From NCBI GenBank assembly GCA_964558875.1, contig CAZLGM010000020.1, forward strand, positions 1 through 22,919: DNA of 22,919 bases, given 5' to 3'. How positions within the stretch are numbered: the first letter of the stretch is position 1; the number at the start of each line of letters is the position of its first letter. This DNA is from CAZLGM01 sp964558875. Lineage in GTDB: Bacteria > Desulfobacterota > Desulfobulbia > Desulfobulbales > Desulfocapsaceae. The translations under genes and the position numbers were made by a program. The notes under the pieces were generated by a model. The model did not search any database, was not told the DNA's origin, and saw only the letters and a program-made list of their open reading frames with translations. Shown in pieces: positions 1 to 8,273 of this stretch.

Positions 1-579
1 CTTGATCTGGTTGACAAACACAAATTGTTAATGAAACTGATCCGGGTTGAGAGATTTTTCGACGGTTCCAAGATGATCTTCTACTTTACCGCGGAAAACC
101 GGGTCGACTTCAGAGAACTTGTCAAAGACCTGGTCCGGGAATTCCGTACCCGCGTAGAAATGCGTCAGGTCGGAGTCCGACATGAGACTAAAATGATCGG
201 TGGTCTTGGCGCCTGCGGCAGAGAGCTGTGCTGCTCTTCATTTATCAATACCTTCGATTCGGTATCGATAAAAATGGCCAAGGAACAGGACCTTCCTTTG
301 AATCCTTCAAGAATTTCAGGTGTATGCAATCGTCTTCTCTGTTGTCTGACGTACGAGCACGAAACCTATCGCAAGCATAGAAAAGGGATGCCGAAGTGTG
401 GCAGGAGGATCTCCATCAATGATGAAGAACTTCAGGTTATCCGCCAAATCCCGTTAAGCGGCGAAATCATTGTTTCTACTCCGGAGGGGGTACAGAGAAC
501 GTTGACAAGGGATCAATGGAGATCATTTAAGCCTTTAAAACCTGTAAAACAGAAGAGAAAAAAGCAAAAAAACCGATAG
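1..579 (+). CDS. ricT: RicT/YaaT family PSP1-domain protein, 3' part
   Basis: The frame is open from base 1, so the gene is truncated by the window edge; 192 codons of the C-terminal part are visible. It has the PSP1 signature: an FDGSKMIFYFTAENRVDFREL stretch, then two C-x4-C-C motifs (CGRELCC and CNRLLCC). In the Bacillus homologue RicT (YaaT), cysteines in such motifs bind [4Fe-4S] clusters of the RicA-RicF-RicT complex, which affects RNA processing. The role outside Firmicutes is less certain. The tail is lysine-rich (about the last 20 residues) and probably disordered. metG follows after 60 nt on the same strand; a ricT-metG order, often preceded by tmk and holB, is common in deltaproteobacteria. 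The family call is strong; the function here is inferred from homology. Confidence 0.9.
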   Translation, partial: LDLVDKHKLLMKLIRVERFFDGSKMIFYFTAENRVDFRELVKDLVREFRTRVEMRQVGVRHETKMIGGLGACGRELCCSSFINTFDSVSIKMAKEQDLPLNPSRISGVCNRLLCCLTYEHETYRKHRKGMPKCGRRISINDEELQVIRQIPLSGEIIVSTPEGVQRTLTRDQWRSFKPLKPVKQKRKKQKNR

Positions 580-639
580 ACGTATCCAGCAAGTGATCCA
601 TGATCAACTACATATAAAGACGACGGAAAAATAGAATAT

Positions 640-2580
640 ATGACCACCTATGTGACAACCCCGATCTACTATGTAAACGCCCAGCCTCACCTCGGCCATG
701 CCTACACCACCATTGTTGCTGACTGTTATGGCCGGTTTAGGCGGCTTATGGGAGAGGATGTCCGGTTTCAGACAGGCACCGATGAACATGGCGATAAAAT
801 AGCTGAGGCAGCCAAGAATAATGCGGTTGCTCCCAGGGAGTATGTCGATAATATCTCCGCTATGTTCCGGGATACCTGGCCGTTATTGAATATCCAATAT
901 GACCATTTTATCCGGACGACCGACAGCGAACATATTGAGACTGTAAGCAGGATCCTGCAGGAGGTTTACGATCGGGGTGATATTTACTTTGATGAGTACA
1001 CCGGGCTCTACTGTAAGGGATGCGAGAGATTTTTAACGGAAAAAGAGCTGGACGACGGTAACTGCCCGGACCATCAGAAACCGCCTGAAGAGATTTCGGA
1101 AACCAACTACTTTTTTCGAATGTCGAAATATCAGCAGCAGCTGATCGACCATATTCGCAATAACCCGGACTTTATCACACCCGAGCGCTATCGTAATGAG
1201 GTTCTGTCATTTTTAAGTGAGCCGTTAGAAGACTTGTGTATTTCACGGCCAACATCCAGGTTGACCTGGGGTATTCCTCTGCCTTTTGACAAAAACTATG
1301 TCACCTATGTCTGGTTTGACGCGCTGATCAACTATGTGACCGGCATCGGTTATCCGTCTTCGCGCTCCTTTGATCGATACTGGTCGGTGGCTGAGCACGT
1401 TATCGGAAAAGATATCTTAAAACCGCACGCCATTTATTGGCCGACAATGTTGATGGCAATGGAGCTGCCACTCTATAAAAAGTTGCATGTCCACGGCCAC
1501 TGGATTGTTAATGAGGCCAAAATGTCAAAATCGATAGGTAACGTGAAGCGGCCCGAAGAGTTGATCGCCAACTTCGGAGTAGATGGTTTTCGGTATTTTA
1601 CCCTTCGGGAGATGTCTTTCGGCCTTGATGCTTCTTACTCCACAGAGGGAATTATCGACAGGATCAACTCAGATCTGGCCAATGATCTTGGCAACCTGTT
1701 TAGTCGATCACTGGCCATGTTGAAGAAGTATACCGGCAATGTGGTGCCCGAGCCGGCAGAAAAGGATGAAACCGATCAGCTGCTGATCGAGACAACAGAG
1801 AAAATGGTTGACGGCTACATCAGTTGTATGGCTGATTTTCAGTTTCATAAAGGGCTGGAGGCCGTCTGGAAGCTGATACGTCACGCTAATAAATATATCG
1901 TGGTCAATGAGCCGTGGAGCCTGGCTAAAGAGGAGCAAAGTAGAAGCAGATTGGATTCGGTTCTTTACAACCTGGCGGAATGTCTGCGCATTCTGTCTCT
2001 TGTCCTGGAACCGGCCATCCCGCAGACAGCGGGAACGATGCAGTCTGTCTTCGGCGCCCTACCGGATATCGAAAACCGAATCGATCTTAGAGCCGGTTCC
2101 GCATGGGGACTGCTTGAGCCCGGAACCAGGCTGGGAGAGAGCCCACCCCTTTTCCCGCGAATCGATAAAAAGCAACTGCAGGCGGATGCTGCCAAAGTGA
2201 AACAGAGTAAAAAAAAGCAGACCGAAACCGCCAAACAGCAAGATGAGTCGATGATCGATTTTGACCGGTTCAAGGAACTGGATCTGCGGGTGGCCCAGAT
2301 CGTTGCCGCCGAGCCTATAAGTAAGTCGGACAGGTTGTTGAAACTGACTGTCAAGGCCCCTGAGGAAAGGGTTGTGGTTGCCGGAATTGCCGAATATTAT
2401 AAGCCGGAAGACATCATCGGTAAACAGGTGATCATTGTTGCCAATCTGAAGCCGGCGAAACTTATGGGTGTCACTTCCCATGGTATGGTGCTGGCTGCTG
2501 TAGATGGGCAGGGAAAAACAAAAAAACTTGTGCTGTCAACGCTTGCCGGTCAGGTTGAACCGGGTTCGAAAGTTTCATAA
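640..2580 (+). CDS. metG: methionyl-tRNA synthetase (MetRS) with C-terminal tRNA-binding domain
   Basis: Class I aminoacyl-tRNA synthetase of 646 residues that charges tRNA-Met in the cytoplasm. The HIGH-type signature is HLGH at residues 17-20 and the KMSKS loop is at 294-298. The connective-peptide zinc site has a single knuckle, C125-x2-C128 and C142-x2-H145, as in the Thermus/Thermotoga-like MetRS subtype rather than the two-knuckle type. Residues about 538-646 form the EMAP-II/Trbp111-like OB-fold tRNA-binding domain, reached through a lysine- and glutamine-rich linker. The start is the first ATG of the frame and the next residues (TTYVTTPIYYVN) match the usual N-terminus. The ribosome-binding site is weak. 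The gene probably sits in an operon with upstream ricT. Confidence 0.97.
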   Translation: MTTYVTTPIYYVNAQPHLGHAYTTIVADCYGRFRRLMGEDVRFQTGTDEHGDKIAEAAKNNAVAPREYVDNISAMFRDTWPLLNIQYDHFIRTTDSEHIETVSRILQEVYDRGDIYFDEYTGLYCKGCERFLTEKELDDGNCPDHQKPPEEISETNYFFRMSKYQQQLIDHIRNNPDFITPERYRNEVLSFLSEPLEDLCISRPTSRLTWGIPLPFDKNYVTYVWFDALINYVTGIGYPSSRSFDRYWSVAEHVIGKDILKPHAIYWPTMLMAMELPLYKKLHVHGHWIVNEAKMSKSIGNVKRPEELIANFGVDGFRYFTLREMSFGLDASYSTEGIIDRINSDLANDLGNLFSRSLAMLKKYTGNVVPEPAEKDETDQLLIETTEKMVDGYISCMADFQFHKGLEAVWKLIRHANKYIVVNEPWSLAKEEQSRSRLDSVLYNLAECLRILSLVLEPAIPQTAGTMQSVFGALPDIENRIDLRAGSAWGLLEPGTRLGESPPLFPRIDKKQLQADAAKVKQSKKKQTETAKQQDESMIDFDRFKELDLRVAQIVAAEPISKSDRLLKLTVKAPEERVVVAGIAEYYKPEDIIGKQVIIVANLKPAKLMGVTSHGMVLAAVDGQGKTKKLVLSTLAGQVEPGSKVS

Positions 2581-2672
2581 TCTCACTAAACATAGAAAAC
2601 CGACATCGATCCGATCCAGGAGTATTTCATTGCTGCTGGATAGATTAATCAGTGAAGGAGTCAAAAAAGAAG

Positions 2673-2966
2673 ATGGAAATAATGGGTCATTTTTTGCTGA
2701 AGATCATCCAGTTTGTTAATTTTCTGCTGGATATATATATGTGGGTTATTATTGCAAGAGCAGTGATTTCCTGGGTCAATGCCGATCCATACAATCCCAT
2801 TGTCCGTTTTATCTATGATATTACGGAACCGTTACTGGGAAGAATCAGACGGATATTGCCGATCAGTATGGGAGGAATCGATTTTTCTCCACTTATTCTG
2901 ATCATGGCAATTTTGTTTTTTCAGAGTGTCTTACTGAGCACACTACAAAAAGCGTTTACCGGATAA
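2673..2966 (+). CDS. yggT: YggT family membrane protein
   Basis: Small integral membrane protein of about 97 residues from the chosen start. The family pattern is present: a hydrophobic segment, ISWVNADPYNPIVRF, then TEPLLGRIRRILP, MGGIDFSP and a second hydrophobic segment. I place the start at the ATG at 2673 because a GAAGGAG sequence at 2654-2660 lies 12 nt before it. An in-frame GTG at 2652 would overlap that site and add seven mostly charged residues. YggT proteins are linked to envelope or division functions and osmotic tolerance, but the molecular role is unclear. Here the gene precedes a DivIVA-domain gene and a DUF167 gene, an association also seen in other bacteria. Confidence 0.88.
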   Translation: MEIMGHFLLKIIQFVNFLLDIYMWVIIARAVISWVNADPYNPIVRFIYDITEPLLGRIRRILPISMGGIDFSPLILIMAILFFQSVLLSTLQKAFTG

Positions 2967-3066
2967 CATCGGAGCTATGCAGGTCCGATGGCGGTTGGTT
3001 TGGTGTTTGTCTATGAACAGGTGAAAAGAGTATGAAATAACCCAAAGAATCTGAAGAGGTCCGGGC

Positions 3067-4083
3067 ATGACAATTACTCCACAATCGATAAGGGATACGG
3101 AATTCAAGGTTAAGCTTCGCGGCTATGATCAGGCCCAAGTGCAGGGATTCCTCGACCGGATCGCCGAGGAGCTTGTTCAATGCTTGAAAAAACTGGATAA
3201 ACGGCAACGAAGTATTGAAGTGCTTAACCGGAGAATCGGTACAATACGGGAGAAGGGCAACCACTGGAGAAAGGAAGTCAGCCAATACAGAAAAACGGTT
3301 GAATCGTTGAACGACCGATATCGTGAGGGAAAAAAGAAGCTGAGCCGGCAGAAGCAGAAACTGAACAAGCTGCACGCAATTATCAATCGGTTTGAGGGGG
3401 AAAAACAGTCGGTGTTAAAGCAGTTGAGTGCTGCCGACAGTCGTGTCAAAGAGATGAAAGCCGGTATGGCAAAGGAGCGGTCGGTACAGAACGGGTTGCT
3501 TCACCAGATTCGGAAGCTTGAAAGGCAGAACCGGGAACTGAGGCAAAAAAACAACCTGCTTGAAGAAAAATTCGCCGACCAGAGTCATCTGGCGGAAGAG
3601 ACGGTGGAGAAAAATCAGCTCCAGGTGGAGGAAGATCTCGATAAATCACGTCGTGAAATCGAGCGCATGAGGGATGAGGCCAGAGAAGAGCTGGCAATGT
3701 TTCCAGCCGAGATCCAACGGATGAAGGCCGAGTATGAGCAGGTCAAGGCACGGCTTCGGGCCATTGTCAATGAGTACCTCGAAAACCTCGAAAATACCAT
3801 GAGGGTTGGCAACAAATTGCTGGATAGAGATCCCGCCTCCGGGGGAGTATTGGCAAAAACTGAAGCAGCCTCGCAAAAGGAGGTCGCTTCGTCTGCCAAC
3901 ATCAGGCAGAGTGTTGATGATAATGGGGTGAGCAATAATCCGACTCAAAAAAAATACAGAGTGGTTGATTCATTGTCAGGAGAGTTTGAACTCTTTCAGA
4001 CGATTCCTCTTCCAGAGGATATGCCCCTTGATACCGATTATCTGGATGAGATCAGTAAAAACCTCTTTCTGCCGACCGATTAG
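3067..4083 (+). CDS. DivIVA-domain coiled-coil protein
   Basis: 338 residues. The first 45 residues are a DivIVA N-terminal domain (TPQSIRDTEFKVKLRGYDQAQVQGFLD), which in Gram-positive DivIVA binds curved membrane. Residues about 46-255 are highly charged, rich in Lys, Arg, Glu and Gln, and have heptad-like coiled-coil character. An unusual tail of about 80 residues follows: a Ser/Ala/Asn-rich linker, then an acidic end with VVDSLSGEFELFQ and PLPEDMPLDTDYLDE that could be a peptide ligand for a partner. It is much longer than typical DivIVA (about 160-200 residues). A GAAGAGG sequence precedes the ATG by 7 nt. A polar or division-site scaffold role is inferred from the domain and from adjacent yggT. 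Confidence 0.85.
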   Translation: MTITPQSIRDTEFKVKLRGYDQAQVQGFLDRIAEELVQCLKKLDKRQRSIEVLNRRIGTIREKGNHWRKEVSQYRKTVESLNDRYREGKKKLSRQKQKLNKLHAIINRFEGEKQSVLKQLSAADSRVKEMKAGMAKERSVQNGLLHQIRKLERQNRELRQKNNLLEEKFADQSHLAEETVEKNQLQVEEDLDKSRREIERMRDEAREELAMFPAEIQRMKAEYEQVKARLRAIVNEYLENLENTMRVGNKLLDRDPASGGVLAKTEAASQKEVASSANIRQSVDDNGVSNNPTQKKYRVVDSLSGEFELFQTIPLPEDMPLDTDYLDEISKNLFLPTD

Positions 4084-4104
4084 CCTGCATTGTCAATATG
4101 CAGG
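4084..4104 (+). promoter_or_regulatory. stem-loop between the DivIVA gene and the DUF167 gene
   Basis: A perfect 7-bp stem (CCTGCAT/ATGCAGG, loop TGTCAAT) begins at the first base after the DivIVA stop codon and ends 7 nt before the DUF167 ATG. Its right arm contains the only purine-rich AGGG that could serve as a ribosome-binding site, so it may limit initiation at the next gene. There is no T-tract, so it is not an intrinsic terminator. Confidence 0.4.
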
Positions 4105-4111
4105 GTAGTAG

Positions 4112-4462
4112 ATGTTCAGTGTCCAGCCGCTTACGCTTATGGAGTATGTATCGACAGGAAAAGACGGTACGGTTGTCCTCTCTCTGTATGTTCAACCGAA
4201 AGCTTCGTCGACCAGGTTCTGCGGTCTATATGACGGAGCCTTGAAAGTAGCGGTGACCGCTCCGCCGGTGGAAGGCAAAGCCAATAAGGCGGTTGTTGCT
4301 TTTCTGTCATCATTTTTTCAAATACCTAAGAGCAGGGTCAAGGTGATCGGCGGTTTGCAGTCAAGAAGAAAACGGTTCGCAATTTCAGGGTTAAGCTTGC
4401 AGGAGGTCAGATCCGCCCTGGAAACAGAAAAAACGGACAATAAGCAGAGACGGAAACTATGA
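4112..4462 (+). CDS. DUF167 (YggU-like) family protein
   Basis: 116 residues. The DUF167 core is clear: VQPKASSTRFCGLYDGALKVAVTAPPVEGKANKAVVAFLS followed by PKSRVKVIGGLQSRRKRFAI, matching the family's alternating beta-alpha fold. The biochemical function of the family is unknown; it is often found next to yggT. The C-terminal 20 residues are charged and variable. The ATG at 4112 is the first in frame; an alternative at 4139 (MEYVSTG) would also leave the domain intact. The TGA stop overlaps the ATG of the next gene (ATGA), so the two are probably translationally coupled. Confidence 0.88.
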   Translation: MFSVQPLTLMEYVSTGKDGTVVLSLYVQPKASSTRFCGLYDGALKVAVTAPPVEGKANKAVVAFLSSFFQIPKSRVKVIGGLQSRRKRFAISGLSLQEVRSALETEKTDNKQRRKL

Positions 4463-5151
4463 AAAAGTATGTGATTGGTAATTGGAAATGCAATAAGACC
4501 TGGAAAAATATCCAGCAGTGGTTTGATGTGTTTTCCTCCATGTATCGACCCGACCCGGATCTTCAGGTCATTATCGCTCCTTCATTTATTTTTCTAAGTG
4601 AAACAGCCCGCTATCTACAAGAACTCAGGCTGGAAAACGTAGCTCTCGCTGCCCAGGATGTTTCGCCGTTCCCCAAAGGATCATACACCGGGGCGGTTGC
4701 CGCCGATATGATCAAAGGACTGGCCCAGTTTGTTATCGTCGGCCATTCTGAGAGACGGCGATATTTTCATGAGACCTCCCAGGATGTGGCCAATAAGGTC
4801 AACGAGTGTAGTGACAGCGGACTCTCGCCTGTTGTCTGCGTAGACCAGCCGTATGCCATGTCACAGCTCACCTCTCTTGCCGATATTGATTGCGATCAGA
4901 TGATCATCGCCTATGGTCCAGTTGAAGCCATGAATTTCAGAATACCGGAGGAACCGAAACAAATCGTGGAGGCAGTCTCGTTTATCTCCCAGATACATCC
5001 AAAGGTGCCGGTTGTGTATGGCGGCGCCATTCATCCGGATAATGTCAACCGTTACGGATCCCTCGATGGGGTCTCGGGATTGTTTGTCGGTGAATCCAGC
5101 CTTGATCCCGAATCGTTTGCAGCCGTTTGTCGGGCTGTGGCAGGCAACTAG
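4459..5151 (+). CDS. triosephosphate isomerase-like protein lacking the catalytic glutamate
   Basis: A 230-residue TIM-barrel protein clearly homologous to triosephosphate isomerase: GNWKCNKT with Lys10, QDVSPFPKGSYTG, and GHSERR with His96. Several active-site positions differ. The AYEPVW signature reads AYGPVEAM, so the catalytic Glu is Gly153 (GGT codon at 4915-4917). The GTGK lid of loop 6 is absent. Loop 7 is YGGA rather than YGGS. The loop 8 Gly-Gly is G211-E212. The usual VCVGET reads VCVDQP. The protein is about 20 residues shorter than canonical enzymes. The reading frame is intact and overlaps the DUF167 stop by 4 nt. I infer a divergent, probably non-isomerase paralogue and expect a canonical tpiA elsewhere. 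An enzyme with rearranged catalysis cannot be excluded. Confidence 0.85.
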   Translation: MKKYVIGNWKCNKTWKNIQQWFDVFSSMYRPDPDLQVIIAPSFIFLSETARYLQELRLENVALAAQDVSPFPKGSYTGAVAADMIKGLAQFVIVGHSERRRYFHETSQDVANKVNECSDSGLSPVVCVDQPYAMSQLTSLADIDCDQMIIAYGPVEAMNFRIPEEPKQIVEAVSFISQIHPKVPVVYGGAIHPDNVNRYGSLDGVSGLFVGESSLDPESFAAVCRAVAGN

Positions 5152-5176
5152 GGCAATTAGCCCACTCTGAACAGGT

Positions 5177-6553
5177 ATGACGGTTTCTCCCCTGTCCATA
5201 CCCAATATCCGTTTTTTCATTCTCTTTCGCGTTCTTTTCAACGCCAGATTCTATTATCCGGTTTTTACAATCCTGTTTCTCGACTTCGGCCTGACCATTG
5301 AGCAGTTTGCCCTGCTCAACAGTGTATGGGCCGCCTCTATCGTCCTTGCGGAAGTGCCGTCAGGAGCTCTTGCCGACATTGTGGGGAGGAAACAGCTTCT
5401 GGTTGCCGCCTCCGTACTGATGATGATGGAAATGGCACTTATTGGCTTTGTCCCTCTGGGCAATGTTGAACTCATTTTCTGGGTCTTTTTCATCAATCGA
5501 ATTTTCAGCGGCCTGGCGGAGGCTTTGGCAAGCGGGGCCGATGAAGCGCTGGCCTACGATACCCTGGTTGAGCTTGATCAACAGGAAGACTGGCCGTATG
5601 TGCTCGATTATCAGATGCGGGCAAAATCGGCCGGTTTTGTCGGAGCGATGACCATCGGTGCCCTTGTGTATGATCCTGAAACAGTTAACCGGCTGCTGTC
5701 ACTAACGGGTACAGACCTGATGGTTTCTCAGCAGGTCTGTATGCGTTTTCCAGTTTACCTTACCCTGCTCTTGGCTGTTTTGCTGGTAATCACCACCAGC
5801 CGAATGGAGGAACCGCTTCATCTGAAAAAGGCGGCTGAATTGAGAGGAGATCTTTTCTCAAGAATAGTGGAAGCGGTACGGCTGATGATGGGATCAGCCA
5901 GATGGATTATGCGGACGGGGTTTGCCCTCTCTGTTATCTGTTTTGCCATGGCCTATGACCATGTGTTGAGATTAATGGTAACCATGACCAGCCAGTACTA
6001 TCGACTTATCGACCTGCCGGAGGCAAGCTTTGGTATTATCGGTTCGGCTATGGCCATGTTCGGTCTTTTCGTTCCGAAGCTGGCGCGCTGGATGGTTGGC
6101 AGGTTCAGCCCTGTTCAAAATATGTACTGGCTGACCGGTACCACGTTTTTGGCCTTGCTGGGTATTTCCTGGTTTCTTCCATACTTCGGGATTATTCCGG
6201 TGGCCCTGCTCACCATTTCCATGATGTGCACCTCTTTTTTTTCCAGCTATTACCTCAACCGGATAACCGCTTCGGAGCGGCGGGCAACGGTTCTCAGTTT
6301 TAAGGGGCTGGCCTTGAATCTGGCTTACGGTTTTATCGGTATCCTTTACGCGGTTCTCATATCGCTCATGCGCGATGACTTATATGAGACATTACCGGCT
6401 CTGTCCGAACAGCAGTTGACAAATATTTCGTTCATCAAATCGATTGGCTGGTTCCCCTGGTATGCAATGATGATTATCGTATTGATTACCCTTATAAGTT
6501 TTTACCGAATGAGGGGTGGTTCTGAAATGATGTACCGACATAAAGGACCCTGA
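5177..6553 (+). CDS. MFS transporter
   Basis: 458 residues with about 12 hydrophobic segments, typical of the major facilitator superfamily. The motif A loop between segments 2 and 3 is GALADIVGRKQ, preceded by VLAEVPS, as in drug:H+ antiporter-like or sugar-transporter-like MFS proteins. The central loop (MEEPLHLKKAAELRGDLFSR) separates the two six-helix halves. The substrate cannot be told from the sequence. It starts 25 nt after the TIM-like gene on the same strand and is probably in the same transcript. Only a weak ribosome-binding sequence (ACAGG) precedes the ATG. Confidence 0.88.
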   Translation: MTVSPLSIPNIRFFILFRVLFNARFYYPVFTILFLDFGLTIEQFALLNSVWAASIVLAEVPSGALADIVGRKQLLVAASVLMMMEMALIGFVPLGNVELIFWVFFINRIFSGLAEALASGADEALAYDTLVELDQQEDWPYVLDYQMRAKSAGFVGAMTIGALVYDPETVNRLLSLTGTDLMVSQQVCMRFPVYLTLLLAVLLVITTSRMEEPLHLKKAAELRGDLFSRIVEAVRLMMGSARWIMRTGFALSVICFAMAYDHVLRLMVTMTSQYYRLIDLPEASFGIIGSAMAMFGLFVPKLARWMVGRFSPVQNMYWLTGTTFLALLGISWFLPYFGIIPVALLTISMMCTSFFSSYYLNRITASERRATVLSFKGLALNLAYGFIGILYAVLISLMRDDLYETLPALSEQQLTNISFIKSIGWFPWYAMMIIVLITLISFYRMRGGSEMMYRHKGP

Positions 6554-6559
6554 GTCGGT

Positions 6560-6579
6560 GATAGCGGAGGCTCGCTATC
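6560..6579 (+). terminator. weak hairpin after the MFS gene
   Basis: A perfect 7-bp stem (GATAGCG/CGCTATC, 6-nt loop) lies 7 nt past the MFS stop. No T-tract follows, so it could be a Rho-dependent 3' end or an mRNA-stabilising hairpin rather than an intrinsic terminator. Confidence 0.3.
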
Positions 6580-6677
6580 TGCTAAGGATGATTAACAAAT
6601 GGCCGGCGGATGTGATGGTGGTTCGGTTTTAAACACGCAGGTCATTTGGCGATAAAAAATAGACAGGCGAGGAATAC

Positions 6678-7211
6678 ATGAACGAGATGTCGATCAACTG
6701 TCCTCATTGCCAGGGAAAGATTCTGTTGTCCTGTGAAAAAGTAACTGGGACAGAAAACAATAAGAATAACCAGAACTGTGTCACAACCACTGGAAACCAA
6801 AGAGCTAAGCCCCTTATTATCTGGTCAGATGAATATAACACCGGAATTAAAGCTATTGATGCCCAGCACCAGAGGCTTGCTACGTTGATCAATAAGATCC
6901 ATCTGTGGGTAAAAACCGGCCGGTCAACACCCGATGGTGGCGGAAAAATAGACGAGATTCTCGAAGAGCTGCGTAATTATGCTATTGAGCATTTTGCAGC
7001 TGAAGAGAAACTTTTTCTTGCCAGTGATTATCCCCAGAAAGATCACCACGTGACAAAACATGACCTGTTTAAAAGACAGGTCGATCAACTGTACAAGGCC
7101 TATGAGCAGTCCCGTATCGATCTACGGCCTATCCTGGGATTTCTTGCCGGTTGGTTTTTCGATCATATTCAGAGAACGGACAGACAGTATGTTCGCTATC
7201 TGAGTCCGTAA
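6678..7211 (+). CDS. bacteriohemerythrin with cysteine-rich N-terminal extension
   Basis: 177 residues. From about residue 46 it is a hemerythrin four-helix bundle with all seven expected di-iron ligands: H64, H105, E109, H124, H128, H163 and D168. The lead-in (IIWSDEYNTGIKAIDAQHQ) is the normal bacteriohemerythrin start. Such proteins bind O2 and are used for oxygen storage, sensing or delivery in anaerobes and microaerophiles. The first 45 residues are an added segment with C8-x2-C11, C19 and C34 (INCPHCQGKILLSC), resembling half or all of a zinc ribbon, followed by an Asn-rich linker. GAGGAA precedes the ATG. It is a single gene, convergent with htpX. Confidence 0.92.
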   Translation: MNEMSINCPHCQGKILLSCEKVTGTENNKNNQNCVTTTGNQRAKPLIIWSDEYNTGIKAIDAQHQRLATLINKIHLWVKTGRSTPDGGGKIDEILEELRNYAIEHFAAEEKLFLASDYPQKDHHVTKHDLFKRQVDQLYKAYEQSRIDLRPILGFLAGWFFDHIQRTDRQYVRYLSP

Positions 7212-7268
7212 GTTCCTGAATTCGTGAGTGTTTGTTGCCAGCTGCCTCTTGTGTCCAGGAAGTTGGAA

Positions 7269-7284
7269 GACCAGCCCACTGGTC
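7269..7284. terminator. short hairpin between convergent hemerythrin and htpX genes
   Basis: A perfect 6-bp stem (GACCAG/CTGGTC) with a 4-nt loop lies in the 116-nt convergent gap. An overlapping alternative (GGTC, A-rich loop, GACC at 7281-7294) can also form. Neither strand has a convincing U-tract, so termination is only possible. Confidence 0.3.
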
Positions 7285-7327
7285 GAAAAAGACCGCTACT
7301 TCTGGTTTGTGGAGATGGTCTAACCTG

Positions 7328-8170
7328 TTAAGCACCACCTGCCATCAATCTGCTGATCCGCTCCTGTATTGGTGGATGGGTGGAAAACAGATTGGCGAAT
7401 CGGCGTGCTGAAAGCGGGTTGACAATGTACATCTGGGCGGTTGCCGGATTGACATCCATGGGGGCCTGCCGGTTATAGTTTTCCAGTTTCCCCAGCGCCG
7501 AAGCCAGAGAACCCGGCTGGCCGCAGATCGCGGCACCGGTGGCATCAGCCTGGTATTCCCGGGAGCGGGAAATGGCAAACTGGATCAGCATGGCCGCAAG
7601 CGGTGCAATAATCATCATCGCCAGGGAGCCGATTAAACCGCCTCCCTCTTCGTCATCACTTCGGCCACCGAAGATCATTGCCCATTGGGCCATGGTTGCC
7701 AGATAACTGATAGCCCCAGCCATGGTAGCGGCAATACTGCTGATGAGGATGTCCCGGTTCTTGATATGACCCAGCTCATGGGCGATCACCCCTTCGAGCT
7801 CGTTACGATCCAGTATCCGCATGAGCCCGGTTGTTACGGCAACAGCGCCATGTTCGGGATTGCGGCCGGTGGCAAAGGCGTTGGGAGTGTCGTTACGGAT
7901 CACATAGACCCGTGGTTTTGGTAGCGAGGCACGATTTGCCAGCCCCGACACCATTCCATGTAACTCAGGTGCTTCCTGGGGCGTCACTTCCTGAGCGCCA
8001 CCCATTTTCAGGGCAATTTTATCACTGAACCAGTAACTGAAAAAATTCATGGCCAGAGCCATAAACAGGGCAAACATCATGCCGCTCTGACCGCCAAGGG
8101 CCTGGCCGGCCACCATGAACAGTGCGGTCATAATGGCCATAAGAAATCCGGTTTTCATCATACTAGTCAT
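7328..8170 (-). CDS. htpX: zinc metalloprotease HtpX
   Basis: 280-residue inner-membrane M48 protease for quality control of membrane proteins. The zinc site is HELGH at residues 131-135, with the third ligand Glu205 in SREYQAD. Two hydrophobic segments lie at residues about 7-47 and two more at about 148-202, as in HtpX of other bacteria. FSTHPPIQERI near the C-terminus is the conserved HtpX end. The length is normal. The start is the first ATG; in-frame ATGs three and four codons later are alternatives. It lies downstream of, and on the same strand as, the 239-residue gene, with 150 nt between and a candidate promoter of its own. Confidence 0.96.
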   Translation of the reverse strand: MTSMMKTGFLMAIMTALFMVAGQALGGQSGMMFALFMALAMNFFSYWFSDKIALKMGGAQEVTPQEAPELHGMVSGLANRASLPKPRVYVIRNDTPNAFATGRNPEHGAVAVTTGLMRILDRNELEGVIAHELGHIKNRDILISSIAATMAGAISYLATMAQWAMIFGGRSDDEEGGGLIGSLAMMIIAPLAAMLIQFAISRSREYQADATGAAICGQPGSLASALGKLENYNRQAPMDVNPATAQMYIVNPLSARRFANLFSTHPPIQERISRLMAGGA

Positions 8171-8245
8171 TGTTCGTCTCGTTTGGGTAAAATGAAATTT
8201 CTATCGACTGTTTGGTCTTCTGTTGTTCTTTTTTGCTCTGCAGAT

Positions 8246-8273
8246 AAAATAAGGAGTGTCGACTTGTTGTCAA
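8246..8273 (-). promoter_or_regulatory. candidate sigma-70-type promoter for htpX
   Basis: On the minus strand a perfect TTGACA (8273-8268) is followed after 16 nt by TATTTT (8251-8246), about 75 nt before the htpX ATG. The -35 box is exact and the -10 box is partial (4 of 6). No heat-shock (sigma-32) CCCCAT box is evident. Confidence 0.4.

Noticed and set aside
2615..2643. ATCCAG/CTGGAT inverted repeat after metG as a terminator.
   Set aside because: The stem is only 6 bp with a 16-nt or longer loop and no T-tract; too weak to call.
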